Positions 11,473 through 24,420 of a stretch of DNA of 64,000 nucleotides are shown one piece after another. The stretch comes from Manis javanica. Taxonomy: Eukaryota > Chordata > Mammalia > Pholidota > Manidae. The stretch spans positions 10,470,501-10,534,500 of the forward strand of contig NC_133167.1 of assembly GCF_040802235.1 (NCBI RefSeq), read 5' to 3'. A program made the translations under genes and the position numbers. Under the pieces are notes generated by a model, which saw only the letters and a list, made by a program, of their open reading frames with translations, searched no databases and had not been told where the DNA came from. The number at the start of each line of letters is the position of its first letter. The first letter of the stretch is position 1.

Positions 11473-14400
11473 TGCAAAGAACTGTATTCTGTATACATAC
11501 TGTCTGTGTGTGTATAATCCAGAAAGCTATTTCTCTGGTATTGCAGCACATTTAAATGAAAATGGTTCCAGTTTTAAACAAGTTAAAAACACTTCATCTG
11601 GGTTTTCATTTTATGAATTGCAGAATCTGTGCCAGTTTTCTAAGCAACCTGTTGTCAACTGTTACATGAGATGATGTGGGGGAGAAAGCTTTAAAAATAG
11701 CTAACCGGATATCCCTCTTGGTGGCTGGTTAGGTAAAGGTATTTTGTGTTAAGCCAATGTCTCAGAATGGATTGCTGAGCTTTGAAAAGCCTATTTAGGA
11801 ACCCTTATTCAGTGTTAAATATCTGCTTATAAACAGAATCAGACAAAAAATCTCCTAGCAAAAGGGAACAATGTCCAAATAGTTTTCACATTTTAAATCC
11901 AGGTACTTAAAAGAATTCTGATGTTAATACTGAAAGTGATTTAAAAAAAATAAAATCCTTTAACAATTTATTAAGAAAGAAGTCAGGATTCTTATAAAGA
12001 AAGGTTGTTAGATTGGGGCTTAAAATATTTTCTATTGAGGTAGAACAATCAGATAATATCAGGCATTACTAGCATTTATTTCAGTTTTGAAAAAGAAATA
12101 ATTTGGGGGCTTTGTTCTCATAAGATCCCCTAAATGCAAAAAAATGAGTGTGGTTGGTTGTGCGTTTACTATGGACCACATCCTTGGGCACAGCTGACTG
12201 GACAGAGGTAGGTGAGTCCATTGTCCTGTGATATGCCCTGACCCAAGGTATATCGAGGCAAAGACATGATAAGCTGGACCAATCAGATTCTCTCTGGGGT
12301 GGAGACTTAAGGGCTTGGTAGTAGGAGTGGAAACCCAGACCCACAGAGAAAGCAGAAGGGAGACACTCTGGCTCTGCCAGGAGAAGATGCGAATGAACAG
12401 AAACCATGAAGAAGTGGAAGTTAAGTAAGCACAAACCACGTGATGGAACACACACCGTGTCAAGGGCGACAAGTTCAGTTAGCTGGGGCAGGAGAGGCAG
12501 AAATAGCAGCTTCTACTTAGTTGTTATAATCCCTACTTTTGAAGGGATGGTAACTCAGCCATCAAACTTCCATATTCTTAAAATAACTTCCATTATCCAC
12601 GAGACCTGCCTCAAGATTTAGATTCCTGTTTCTTTTAGTGCTAAGTGTGGATACTTACAGAAATCCAATTTCTTGAGATACCAGGAGAATCTCTGTTCAC
12701 CATCAAAAAAGCCTCATCCAATTATCTACGTCCAAAACAGCATGCAGACTCATCTGCGCTGCCCACAGCTCTTCTGCTGCCATACTTGCCCTCGCCATGG
12801 CCACCATTCACAGCTCATTTTTGTGAAAGGGTTGGCAGATTTACCAGTCTCACCCTAGTTAGAGCGGTGCAGTCACCATCATTCCCCATCCTTACTCCCA
12901 TCCTACCCTCAATTTTCTCATTTTGCAGGGGAACCCATTCAGCAACTTGGTAACTCAATATCTGAAAGGTTGCTGGGATCCTGACTCATGAAAAAGGTGG
13001 AGAATTACTCCTGAGTAAGGTGCTCAGAACTGCTAAAGAAAATATGCTATCTTGGTTATAAGGATGGAACAAATGCATTGTTCTGCACCTGCAGTTCACC
13101 ATGTGTACCAAGAATATCTGGAACATGTTTAGCAAGTCAGGAGACCATCAATGAGAATTGTTCCGAGTAGTTGTTAACCAGTTGTTCCAAGTAGAATTTC
13201 TATACCATTGATGAGCACCTAAGTTTATGATATTGTCAAGAACTAAGTTTTCTTCATTTTTCTCCACATTTTGGCTCCATATTATTAGTATTGATGTATT
13301 ATGCAATTTTCCTTCTAAGTGTGTTAAAGAGACAGTAGATAATTTAAATATACAACTGATTCTTAAATGCTTATTTTTTGATGGGTCCAATATTTGTTTT
13401 TGAAGATACAAATTCATTTACCAATACAGTTTGATTTTTTAAGCATTTGTTTGTCTGAAGTTTTTTCTAAGATGCATCTGTTGTTTACAGTGAATTATAT
13501 TTATGTTTCATGGCCAAACACTAGGTTTGTGCCCAACTAAATTCATTGCATTTTTCTTCAATACAGTGAAGTTTAATTGTTACAGGACTTTTTACTGAGA
13601 TTCATATACATTTCACATTATCCAAAATAAAACTTAATAATTGACATTTGCTAAAGGGAATTTATAAATTAAGTATTAATGTGAGTCTCAGAAGTTGAGT
13701 TATGAGGAGAATCAGAAAGGGAACCTTTCATATTCTTCATTTGTGTCCTGAAACGATGACATTTCGTCGTATGGAAATACTTCTCAAAAACAGATGGTCT
13801 ACACTCTCCCCCATGGCATACCAATCCTATTAAAATCTACAAATGGGAGCCTGCTTGTCCCCTTAAATCCCCATTCAAGATCTCCCTGGGTTGGCACAGA
13901 TGAAGAATCTCCTTATGAGGAGAAATGGCTGGACTTTGTAGCTTTGAGTTGGAGTCAACGAAATTCAAATTCCCCTTGGGAGAGGCCTGTCACTGATAGC
14001 TGCTGCCTGTCCTAGCCTGGCCACATGTGAGCAGAAGCATTAATGTCACCATCACCACTGGCCTTGGGGGCAGGGGCTTGATACCTCACTCTCCCCCTGA
14101 TTCTTAGCAGGGCTGCCAAGGCACCACTGTCATCAGAATCAGCATTGCTGGGGAAGCATCAAGCGACCTCACCATCAGAAGAGCTGACCTTGTTTGGCTT
14201 CTAATTGCGTGAAGTGCCTTATCTCAGTCAAGTCTCACAAGAGTACTATGATGGAAGTACAGTAGAGGCTTGGATATATGGCCAAATTCACATCAAATAA
14301 TCCCCTTCCTCCTTCTTTCAAAAACATTTACTAAAGGCTTAGAAATGCAAAGGTTAACACCTAACCAGCCATTCTGGTTTACAAATTACAGTCAAACCCT

Positions 14401-14619
14401 TTACCAGAGTCCTCCCCTCCCAACGCTGGGCTGACTCCTTGTAGGAGAGGCTGCCTTATTGAACATCTGGGAGTTCTTCCCTGGGCCACAGGTCTGGAAC
14501 TCTGAGCCTGGGAGGATGAGGCCCAGGAAAAGGCAGGTATTCCCTCTCTTCCATCAGTCTGAGGCAATGTGTCGACAAGACTGCTCCAAGATCTCTTGCA
14601 GCAGAATGAATTAGGATGT
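11473..14619. other. Non-coding sequence, mostly unrecognised
   Basis: A segment at 12160-12460 ('aagctggaccaatcagattc', 'ctctgccaggagaagatgcg') has the look of an old interspersed repeat I cannot name. It carries two overlapping minus-strand frames of 124 and 137 codons that I regard as chance. At 14096-14170 there may be a MER5-like scrap. I saw no supported exon or RNA gene. Confidence 0.4.
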
Positions 14620-14737
14620 GTCAAGTGCAGATTCCCAGGCCACACTATGAGGCTTTTGTCAGGAAATCTGCATTTTAAAATCAGCTCCACAAAGGACTAA
14701 TATGCAGACTGAAGTTTGAGAGCTACTGGTCTAAGGT
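14620..14737 (+). repeat. MER5A-like hAT-Charlie fragment
   Basis: MER5 markers are 'tgcagattcccaggccacac', 'aaatctgcattttaaaatca' and the terminal 'agtttgagagctactggtct'. Confidence 0.7.
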
Positions 14738-17237
14738 TTTCCTTCTGAAGTTCAGTTCTCTCTTTACTTCTTCCCTGTTTGCTGATGGAATAGTCACCTT
14801 TTTCTATGGGGACCACAATTACCCATGGAGTTGGGCCTTACCCTCTGGTCTCAAAAGGGCCAAATACTTATGAAAGATTAAAATAGTAACATGGTAATGG
14901 GAGTAGGGGAAAACTGTTACACTTAAAACAAATGGAATGAAATACATATCCTTTTAATATTTGAAGATGAGTGCATGACCTCAAGCCTTCATTTTCCATT
15001 GCTTTTCCAGTAGCAATGACTCCTTTGTCTTATATTCAAGAACAAGGACAACTTATAAGATTGTTCTTTTATTCAGAAAGTCAGAAGTTAATTAGTCCAC
15101 ATGGAGATTTAATCTAATCTTTGTGTTCTGACTAGTAGCACCAGGCACTAACCACCTAGGGTGATTGCTGAGAGCCCGGGGTAGAGCGCCTCAAATCACC
15201 CAACCTTCTTCTAATCAATAATCAACTACACGTTGCACTCAGCGAGAGGCTTTTTAGTTTTTACAGTTGGGTTGCCTGAGTCTACTTCTAAAAAACAAAA
15301 TTCAACCTAATGTCAAAAGTCCAATGAAGCAGCTATGCAAAGTAAGGGTCAAGAATGTGTACACAAGTTTAGAGAGAATTTTTCCAAAACGTGCATAATG
15401 AAAAAAAAAGGTTAAACTTTTTATATGCTTAAAATGCTCTATTTGGTTCTTGGTATGAACTTCAAACATATTCAAATTAGGTTATTTAAAGCAGTTAAAA
15501 ATTATTGCTGGTGGAGAAGAAAAGGCAGGTACTACAAACTTATTTAATGTTTATTTAATGAAAACAGAGTTAGAAATGAATACCAAAATATAGCAGTGCA
15601 GCAAAAATTTTGACCAGATCTTTCTTGGTGCAAAAGGCAAAGAGTGCAGCTTCTTGAGGGGCGTGGGTGAGCAAGGCAAAGGGCTGGAACCAAGCAGGCA
15701 AGCCAACTGGACGAACGTCCAAGTCAACTAGTTATTTCAAGTTACATCTTCTGGGAAGGGATAATATTTCGATAGCTACCATTTCTTTTATATAGAGACC
15801 TCGTCAATCTTGATTTTACCTGGGCTGGCACTCATACTAGATGTACACAAAACAGAAAGTGCCTTACAATTTGGTGATAAGCAATGATTACTCAGTAACT
15901 CAGTTCTCACATTCCTCAGTCCTTTTTGGGTAACTGTCAGATTAGTTTCCTAGCAAGGGTTCACACATGTGCACTTACCGCCCTGAATCTGTTGCTGCTG
16001 AGAGTACCTCTCTCCTCAGATGTTAGTCTAAGAGGCTCCTTGGCTAGGGAAGGAGGTTGCTGACCCACCAGTTCTACAAGCCAGACTGTTGTCCAGATTC
16101 CTGAATCCTTGCCAGGGCTCTTTGGTGGCAGGCAACAGAAATTACTTAGGCTAACTCAATGATAAAAGAGGAATTTGTTGGAATGACATGGGGCAGCACA
16201 CAGAGTTGAAGAAAAGTTAAATAAACAGGCCTCTGGGAAGACCAGCTTCAGGGCTGTTGTGAGGATCAAGGTACAAAAACTAATGGAAAGTTTTTCAGGG
16301 TACTGCTGTCAGGATGAATAAGCTCCTTGCACTCAGCTGATGAGTCAGATCCTTGGGAGAGGGCACTCACTGGCTCAGCTTAGGCCATGTGTCCAGGCTT
16401 TTGGCTAGGAGAAGAGGAGAGTTCCCTACAGTAAAATCAACATGCTGTCATCCAGAGAAGGAAAAGAGCAGATGTCCACACACTGTTTGCTGGTGTCACC
16501 TTGTTTCCATCTGCCTGCCCATTGACCTTGGACAAACTGTCTCCTCTTAGTGTGGGTCCTTCTGGCCAAGTTTGATAGCTATCAAGTTCGAGTCAACCTT
16601 CTACCTGGTTTGACTTTAAGTCTGACCTCCACTGAGTCCTCTGATTTGTGTTGCCCTCACTCCCACCCACTACTTTGTCCTTGTCTAGGGTTGGAACATT
16701 CAGATGTTCTTAGGCTGCCAGTTTCTCTGAAATTCCCTAGATTCACCTTGTCCTTACACTGGTCACTGCTATCCAGGGCTCTTCTGCCCCAAATGCTTAT
16801 TTGAAGTGGAATGATTCAAGATGCTTATCTATATATTACCAAATTATATAAAAAAAAAGTGGCGAAGCACGAAAGCAAGCAGCAGCACTCTATTTCCTTT
16901 GGAAACCCCTAATAATCTATCTAGTTAGAAATCACTTCACATTATTTTCAAAAGTCAAATCTTTCAAATATACCATGTCGGGGAATTCAGTGTCAATTGG
17001 GAACAGTTGTAATTTAATTTATGTTTATTCCTGTTCGTAAATTGAAATAAAAAATTAAAATAAATGCTTTGTGCTATCATCAGAATCTCATTCATAAAAA
17101 TGAGTAGCTCAACTGCTCTTTCAGTATACAAGAAATTGTCAAGTAAGCTGAAAGACTTTTGACTGCTGGGTTCTAGTAGGTAAAAACCATAGATGATTTG
17201 GTCAAACACTGCCAAATATCACCGTTCACCACCATGC
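14738..17237. other. Non-coding sequence, one possible repeat
   Basis: At about 16110-16440 the text 'tggtggcaggcaacagaaat', 'ggctaactcaatgataaaag', 'aggaatttgttggaatgaca' resembles a widespread old repeat whose family I cannot name. I recognise nothing else; open frames near 16.4-16.8 kb are short and without splice support. Confidence 0.4.
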
Positions 17238-17405
17238 ATATTTGCTGAGCTCCCAAAGTGCCAGGCACAGTGCTAAGCATTTACAGATACCACTTTATTT
17301 CATCACCATCATGCATGTGAAACTGTAGGCTCATATTATTATCCCCATTCTACAGAGAAGGAAAACAAGGCTCAACAACTTAGCCAGGGCCGCACAGTTC
17401 GTTCT
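17238..17405 (-). repeat. MIR SINE, antisense
   Basis: The reverse-complement MIR core is clear: 'aagtgccaggcacagtgcta', 'attattatccccattctaca', 'aaacaaggctcaacaactta', 'agccagggccgcacagttcg'. Confidence 0.8.
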
Positions 17406-18879
17406 TGATGGAGTGAATAATATATAATGATTGACTTTCTAACTATCTTCTCAAACAAGTTTGGGTCTGTGAAAATGTTATACATAGAAAAAGGGTTCTC
17501 ATATTAAAAATGATGAGAAATGATGGGTTCAGAATTCAGGGAGCAAATATGATTGGAATCAACAATTCCTCAGTTTTATGCTAATGCATAGCTATGTACA
17601 TTTATTTTGCTCCAGGAGCCCCAAGAGATATTGTTGGAGATCATCTCTTGGGGGTCTTGATTCACTATGGGGTTCTGATGAACATGATTGCCTTCAATTT
17701 GCTTACAGAGTTAGGAACTACCACTCTAAGTTCAGAAACACACAGCACTGTCCTTCAGCGTGAATAAACAGGAACATTCTAGACCAAGAAAAGCTTATAA
17801 TAACAACCAAGAGTCCATTCTATTTAGACGAATTCAGTCATTTATCCAAATGAAAAAGCACAAAAGCTTCCCACGTAAAAACAAGTCTGGCTTTAGCAAA
17901 GCTCTTCTGTCTATTACTTTCTAAAGGTGAACTTTATAGAAATAGATTCCAAAGTAAATCATTTACAGTATGTTAGTGGGTGGATGTTATGAGTAATTGG
18001 TATCAGGCTTCTGGTTTTACATCAGAAAATGTGAAACACATTGCATTCCTGTTAACTTGATTAAATAGAAAGTTCTTGAACTTTACTTGTGATGTTCAGA
18101 GGGGTCTGATTGTGTTTTTGTTTCAATAGGGGCAGTTCAAAATATCCACCATCTTCCCTCTTGACAAAATCTTGGGTTTTAATTAAGGTCTTTTCTTTAT
18201 TTCAATCTTTTTTTTTCCGGCACTATATTTGCTTCTGAGATTTTAAGGCAGCCATTCTATAATCCATGGTAATTATAACACACTAAATGCTTATCAAGTC
18301 ACTGCTTAACTTGATATAAGGATATCAATTAAGTTTTCATTCAGAATGCATGGTTTAGGCCATATTGGTCTTTGAGAAATCTGGAAAAAAAGCCTAAGAG
18401 ATTCTAGACTTCAGAATGTTACATGCCACCTGCTGGGAGATTGTAAAAATGGATGAGAGAAGCTGGAGGAGATGGAGTAGATGGAATGTTGGGAGAGAAA
18501 AAAACTGCCCTTTGGCACATTGATTGAAAATGGCCCATTCTTTCCAAATGCTCAGAAGGATGAAACCCAATGAGACATCCTATGGTGTTGGCTAATGGGG
18601 CTCTTTGTGCTTACCTTATTCTAGATTTATAGCTGAGGGTGAGGAGCAGGGGGCCCTGAGAAATGGTGGGCTGATTGAGGTGACTGGCTTTAAATCTTTC
18701 TAATGCTAGGTTGACTTCCAGGTCCTAAGAAAATAACTGGAAAACCCCATATTTTATTTGTTGCCTTTGGCTGTGTGTCTCAATATCAGCTCTGCGTTCG
18801 AAGAAAATCCTGGCTCTAGTCAAGATACACTTTCGGTTCATTTTCAGGCAAAGCTGAAATCACTAGAAGTCACTGGGAG
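17406..18879. other. Non-coding sequence, nothing recognised
   Basis: This is AT-rich, stop-dense DNA with no recognised repeat longer than a few tens of bases. Confidence 0.4.
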
Positions 18880-19560
18880 AACGGGTAGATTATTATACAA
18901 ATATCATTGGGAAAATGGACCAGTTTGGAGAAATTAAAAAAATTTAGATCCTTGGTTCACATTGTATACCAAATCATACTTTGGATTAAATATTTAAAAA
19001 AGAAGATAAAATATATATAAAAATGTTAACTCTAGTTATATTTACATGGTACGATTTGGCATGATTTTGTTTTCTGTTTGCTTATCAGCATTAAAAGTGT
19101 CTATCATTTGAGAAGTAGCACTTGTGGAATAAAAAGAAAAAAATTATACCAGCTGATCTAATTAATAATTCTACCATACTGGTCTGTTAACAAAAAGATA
19201 TGTGGTCAAGAATTCACCATAGCTTTGCCTATAATATCAGGAATTTAGGCTAAATACACCTAAGCGTGGTATATACATATGATGGAATGGTATACATTCA
19301 TTTTAAAAAGATGTTTAATGATGAGAAAATAAACACAATATAATGTCAAAAAAGCAGAATACAAAATGCCAGATACCATATGATCCCACTTTTCATACAA
19401 ATGTGACAAAATATTAACACTGGCTACCCCTAGTTTCTTGTATTTAGCAGTGCTCTTAAAAATGTATTTATCTACATATTTCAAATGTTCACAAATGGAC
19501 AGTAGTCTGATAATTAGTTTCAAGAGCTTCATTTGAAACTTCCTAAGGATCCATCCTCTG
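18880..19560 (+). mobile_element. Old L1 (L1M-type) 3' remnant
   Basis: The clearest part is at 19265-19440: 'catatgatggaatggtatac', 'aaaaagatgtttaatgatga', 'tgtcaaaaaagcagaataca', 'tatgatcccacttttcatac', matching the end of L1 ORF2 and its 3' UTR in sense. The upstream part is weaker. Confidence 0.65.
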
Positions 19561-20244
19561 TTTAAAGGATATTCTAAGAGTTTCTTTAGCAGTGTAATGC
19601 ACTTCAGATGCTCGGTGAGTGTGCACCAAATGAATGAATGTACACTTTCAACCCTGTTGCAGTCGATTACACATTAATGGAATTTGACGAAGGCTGTGTG
19701 CCAAAGCTGGTTACCTGGCTTCCCTTTTAAAAATATGTCCAAAAGCCTTTAATTGACAGATGAGAAAGGAATAAATTATTAATATTAAATGTTACCCAGG
19801 ATTATCTCAATAATTAGCAGGTATTTTAGTTGAGGTATTTGGAAAGTCACTACAGCAGTGATGAAATCATTGGATGGGTTTTAGCATCAGTATTTACATG
19901 AGATGATAAGGTAAATAAACTGTTCATTTTTTTAATGGGGACAGTGCTAAGGGAGTATGCCATTTCTGCTGATGTTTTCAAATAATGTTATTAGAAAATG
20001 CCAGCAGCAAAGAATGCACTGAATAATATTTTTGAAAATGAGAAACTCCTTAATATATTCCAGGAAGTTGATCCGAGGTCACAAAATAACCAGACAATTA
20101 AGTGAGTATAAGAAACATATTTGGACCATTGTTTTTCTGATGTTGAAACTCATTCCTGTCTCGGTGTTACTTGGCATTTGTAGAAAATGTAAAGTGTGTT
20201 CTATTGTATCATTTCTGGAGACAGGAGGGATGGGTTTTAGCTAC
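19561..20244. other. Non-coding sequence, nothing recognised
   Basis: No repeat, exon or RNA gene was recognised in this AT-rich stretch. Confidence 0.4.
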
Positions 20245-20310
20245 CACATTTTATGACTGAGAAAATGGAGAGCCTTGGAATTCAAGCGACTTGTCCCAAA
20301 CTGTCCCAAT
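20245..20310 (-). repeat. Possible MIR SINE core
   Basis: 'ttttatgactgagaaaatgg' followed by 'ttcaagcgacttgtcccaaa' resembles the reverse complement of the MIR core. It is short and diverged, so the call is weak. Confidence 0.4.
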
Positions 20311-20314
20311 GGTG

Positions 20315-20610
20315 TCTTTCTTCCCGCGCAGAGGCTCCCGCCGTCCGGAGGGGTCTTTCGGTTGCCATGCACCCCACTCTCGGACTGCAGGGGGCTTCCC
20401 ATGTCCCTGCCGGCAGGACTGCCCTCCGAGAGTCTGGGGATGCTGCTCGTTGAGGCCACATGGGCTCTGCCTCTGAGGGGCTGGAGCAGCGCACAGTGAG
20501 CAGAAATTCTGAAGGTTCCACGGAGAGGCAGTGCTCGATACATCTACCTGTTTGGTCTTCTCCAGACGCATCTGCAGCAGTTAAAGAGCGTTGGCACCTG
20601 TGTGGCCACA
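20315..20610. other. CpG-enriched GC-rich patch
   Basis: About 300 bases stand out from the AT-rich surroundings, with many retained CpGs ('cttcccgcgcagaggctccc', 'gccgtccggaggggtctttc'). Six overlapping frames of 60-127 codons are open across it on both strands, as expected from GC-rich DNA. It could be a small orphan CpG island, an alternative promoter or exon, or an old GC-rich insertion. I do not recognise a protein. Confidence 0.5.
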
Positions 20611-20974
20611 TAGTTGGGCTTCCAATCAATAGGACCTTACCCCATGAGATTCCCATATAGTACAATTTTTAGTTTTTATCACTTATTTGGAAGGGATTGG
20701 AGAATCTGCCTTTGCCTGATGTGGTAAAACAGGAACAGTCCTGACTGTTTAAACCTCAGAGCACTGCTACTCAAGGCTGACTAGGGCTCCAGCTGGGGCA
20801 GAGGCTGGATATAGGTAAAGGTACTGCCAGTAACTCTGTGTGCTGTCTTCTGCACATATGCCAACATTTTAAAGCATTTTACTAAAGTTTTCAAGCCACT
20901 GGCTTCATTGCCATTATGCAAATGCTTAATACAAAGCCTACGTGTTCACTGTTCTATACATTTACTGATCTTTA
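20611..20974. other. Non-coding sequence, nothing recognised
   Basis: Composition returns to the local average and no feature was recognised. Confidence 0.4.
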
Positions 20975-21190
20975 TTCTTCCTCCTCAACTCCACTCAGGT
21001 TTTGCTTTTCCATATTTGCCCTGTTATGGCATGCACGACTTCATCATTAATGTCTGTTTACTTATCTAAATCGCTCAGCTGGTAGCTATTCCTTGAGAGA
21101 AGGAGGGATCATGTTGGTTTTTTCTTCCTTTGTTCCCAGCATCTAGCTGAATTAATGAACAAAGCACTCAATATTTCATCTGAAAAATGT
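20975..21190 (+). repeat. L2 LINE 3' end
   Basis: L2 3' UTR features appear in sense: 'tattccttgagagaaggagg', 'ttgttcccagcatctagctg', 'aatgaacaaagcactcaata'. Confidence 0.55.
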
Positions 21191-21844
21191 TTTGTTTTTA
21201 TTCTTATGTCAAAGGATTCAAGATCCACTAATTCTATATTGACTTTTTGGTTTTAATGTTTAATAAAATGTTGGTCCAATCCCATGAACATTCTTGAGGG
21301 CCAATATGACCCACTGAGATGTCAAGAGCTGGAACCGCAGAGATGGACAAGACATGACACCCGTCGTCTAGGAGATGGACAGGGGAAGCAACACAAAATA
21401 GGTTAAACCCTTTCTAGACAGCAGAGACAAATAATACTTCAGTAAATAAAGGTTACTGCATTGATGTTTTGGTTGCAAAAGGATAAAAGTGTCAGGAATC
21501 GTTCTTTCTTGATAACCAGAGCATTTTTAATCAATCTTATTTTAAATATTGCTTAGTTATTTAAATGACAAAGTAACAACTGACACTCCTTTCCAATTTT
21601 GCATAGAAAAGAGCCCTACCCAATAGCCCTAATAACCAGAACTTCCTATTTGAATTCTACTTTCTCCACTAACTTGATGATACCTTTAGATCAGATCCTG
21701 ATCCGGAATTCAGGTAGGATATTACCTTGCCATCTTACCCAGAAATGCATAAAATCAGACATTTCATAACTACATACAAAACTACTTAAAATATAATTTT
21801 AGTAACTGTCTAACTTCAAAGAGTTCCATTGTAGCATTTTTTTC
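21191..21844. other. Non-coding sequence, possible ancient repeat
   Basis: Around 21290-21460 the text ('ggaaccgcagagatggacaa', 'gtcgtctaggagatggacag') may be another copy of the unnamed repeat at 1757-1900. I recognise nothing else. Confidence 0.35.
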
Positions 21845-22135
21845 TGCATAATTGGAAATAAACAAAATAGTCAATTGAAGGTATTACCAAAATGAGTTAA
21901 GGTACCAACCTACAAAGATATACTATGTAGACCTTTAAAAATGATATTGGAATTGATTAGTGACTCAGAAAAATTCCACCTATCTATTGTTAGGTGAAAA
22001 AAAAAGTAGAATTAAAAAAAATAGTAACATGTATAGGTAATATGATTGTGGATAGTTTTTATTTATTTATTTATTTATTAGTTTTAGGTATTTTCCAAAG
22101 TCTGTATAAACCATAAAATGTATTTTAAAAAGCCA
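21845..22135 (+). mobile_element. Old L1 3' remnant with (TTTA)n
   Basis: L1M-type 3' text in sense: 'acctttaaaaatgatattgg', 'attgttaggtgaaaaaaaaa', 'gattgtggatagtttttatt', 'attttccaaagtctgtataa'. A TTTA run (22057-22079) is embedded in it. Confidence 0.6.
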
Positions 22136-22714
22136 GCATATGAATACTCCAGCTTTCCCAATATCACACATGAATAAATGGCACAAAATTATCCGATCAT
22201 TTGGTTAAACAAAGAAAATGAGTATTAACCTTGCTGTCTTGGGTCTTTCCAGACATACATTGTCATTTGATTCAAAGGGCAAATATTACGAATTTCTCAA
22301 CTTTCCACTTGAGAAGTTCATGTAACAACAAAATATCCTGGTGGGAGAAAAATCCAGTGACCTGACTGTTTTGTCTACATAATGACAAATCTCCCAAGGT
22401 TTCTAAATACACTTGAACTCATTTTTAAACATTTGAATCACTTCTCTAAGAGACAAATTTGGACAATCTCATTAACAAACACTAACCCGAAAGATTAAAA
22501 ATGGAAAATATTCCTAACTTACCCCAAAACCACTATTAGAAAAAAAAAGATTTTTATATGGTTACATTTTAAAGAGCTCTAAGGACTACATGATTTTAAG
22601 CCATTATCTCACTGCAGTAAATTAATATCAAAATGCTGAGAATATCAAATACCCTTTAAATCTGTGTGTGCGTATTTACATGTACATAAATATACACACC
22701 TATGTACTACCCAC
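22136..22714. other. Non-coding sequence, nothing recognised
   Basis: This is AT-rich DNA with no repeat or exon recognised. Confidence 0.4.
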
Positions 22715-22990
22715 CATGATATTTGGAAATATTTTTGTTACCGTATGTACAGAGCATTAAAACATGGACTGGGTTTTTAACCGTCCCCCGTGTATATGTA
22801 AATGATTATCAAATTAATTGCACTGGCTCGGCTAACAGGGACAGACTGAGCAACTGCTATGTTGATCCAGCCCAGTTCTCCTCCTCTCCCCTCCTTCTGA
22901 CTTCCAAGACGCCAGAGTCCAAAGACAAAGCATCGGCGATACTTGTTTCCTGCTCGACATAAGCTAGGCTCCCAAGGAGAGAACAACCTT
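22715..22990. promoter_or_regulatory. Candidate conserved noncoding element
   Basis: The segment is repeat-free, of balanced composition, and holds homeodomain-type AT cores ('tgattatcaaattaattgca') close to a GC-rich block. This texture is common in developmental enhancers. The call rests on appearance only; no alignment was possible. Confidence 0.25.
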
Positions 22991-23019
22991 CTCCATGTGT
23001 CTGTCATCCATATCTTTTA

Positions 23020-23530
23020 AGTTGGGATCAGATCACAGCCCTTCTGAAGCAGTCCAGTGGCATCCGCTTGCATTTTGAAGGACCCTGCAGAGTTCCCGTC
23101 AGGGCTGGCGCAGTTCTCGGACACTAACATGCCCAGGTATTCCTTGCGGAGCTGGTTAGAATTCAGGCTCCTTTGGAAAGGTCTGTCCAGAGCGACATTC
23201 TGCTTTCCTAACCCACCCACTGGGGCGGCTGCTGCTGCTGCTGCTCGTCCTTTAAGGGAGTTGCGCCTCACCTTCTTCTGGCAGATCGTTCCCCGGCCAG
23301 GACCCTGTCTGCTGGGGGCCTGTGTCCGTTGGCACAAGGACCTTGTTGCCCAGCTTCACGTTCCTGCCCCAGGCCTCACACTCACATTTGGTAGATTCAG
23401 ATGTGTCCCAGTGAGGCTGAGGAGAGGAGGACAGGGACACAGCAGCAGGAGTGAAAGAAGGACCTCTGCATCCCTCCACTTTATCCGCGGGCTTACGACC
23501 ATCCGGTGTTACTCATTACTCATCCGTTCC
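23020..23530. other. GC-rich patch with (GCT)6 run
   Basis: The left end (23020-23110) looks like a piece of L2 ('gggatcagatcacagccctt'). The rest is GC-rich, with retained CpGs and six perfect GCT units at 23228-23245. Reading frames of 75-158 codons are open on both strands. A donor-like AAG|GTGAGG lies on the minus strand at 23271/23270, but the frame is not supported by a recognisable protein or acceptor. This is either an old GC-rich repeat or an unrecognised exon. Confidence 0.4.
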
Positions 23531-24265
23531 TAACGTGACAACAGTCTTGGCAGTAGTGTGAATACACTGCATGGTCTCCTTTTTTTTTATTATTAAAACA
23601 CTGATTTGTTAAGTGCGAACATTAAATTATATGATGATCAGCCACACAGAGTCCTGCAGACTTATACCACCATATCCAGGGAGCAATTATCCATCCTTAA
23701 TTAGCACAACCACCAGGAACTTGCCCCTCTGGGGCCCCCAGTTCTCTGTATCCCATCCCTCACTCCACCTCTAGCAAAACGCTCAGCATATGCCTTCCGT
23801 TCATGGTGAGCAAACTAACTCTGCTTTTTCTTTTTAAAAAACTTCTGTTGCTCTTAGTTTTATTCTTTGATAACCCAAGAGACATAAAATTGGAGTATCT
23901 TGCCTCTCTCCACACTGAGAGGTGCTGGCCTGGATCACATTCCTCAATGCTTCCCAGGGGCTTGTCCATGCTAGGCCTTAACCTGTGAGCTCGTTCCTGA
24001 GAAAGGTGACCCAGCCACCTGCAGCTAAGGTGATCCCTCTCCTTCTCTGTCACCATGTCTTACTGTCCCCTAGCAGGCACCAGGATCTGTAGTTACATCT
24101 TTGTTTACCAGGCTGTTGTCTCTCTCTGCTGCTCCTCCAGACACCACCTGCACAATGACCAGGGATTTAGACTGTCTAGTTTATCACATGCCTTTGTCTC
24201 TACCCTATTGTCTCCTTTCTGCTTTTAATAACAATAAAAAAATAATTGTAGCTAGAATATGAAAG
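23531..24265. other. Non-coding sequence, nothing recognised
   Basis: Moderately GC-rich pyrimidine-biased DNA at 23.9-24.2 kb may be a decayed L2 body, but the match is too weak to call. Confidence 0.35.
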
Positions 24266-24420
24266 CTGGGAACTTAATTTTGTACCATGCATTGTGTTGA
24301 GTACTTCATTTATAATAGATATGGTACCATCATTTCCAGATGAGAAAATAAGAGATCCTTTGGCAGTAATTTGTTCAAGGCAACCCTAAACCTCTCACCA
24401 GCTGAACTCCAGGGATAATT
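24266..24420 (-). repeat. MIR SINE, antisense, diverged
   Basis: Reverse-complement MIR order is seen: 'accatgcattgtgttgagta', 'catttccagatgagaaaata', 'aatttgttcaaggcaaccct'. Confidence 0.5.
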
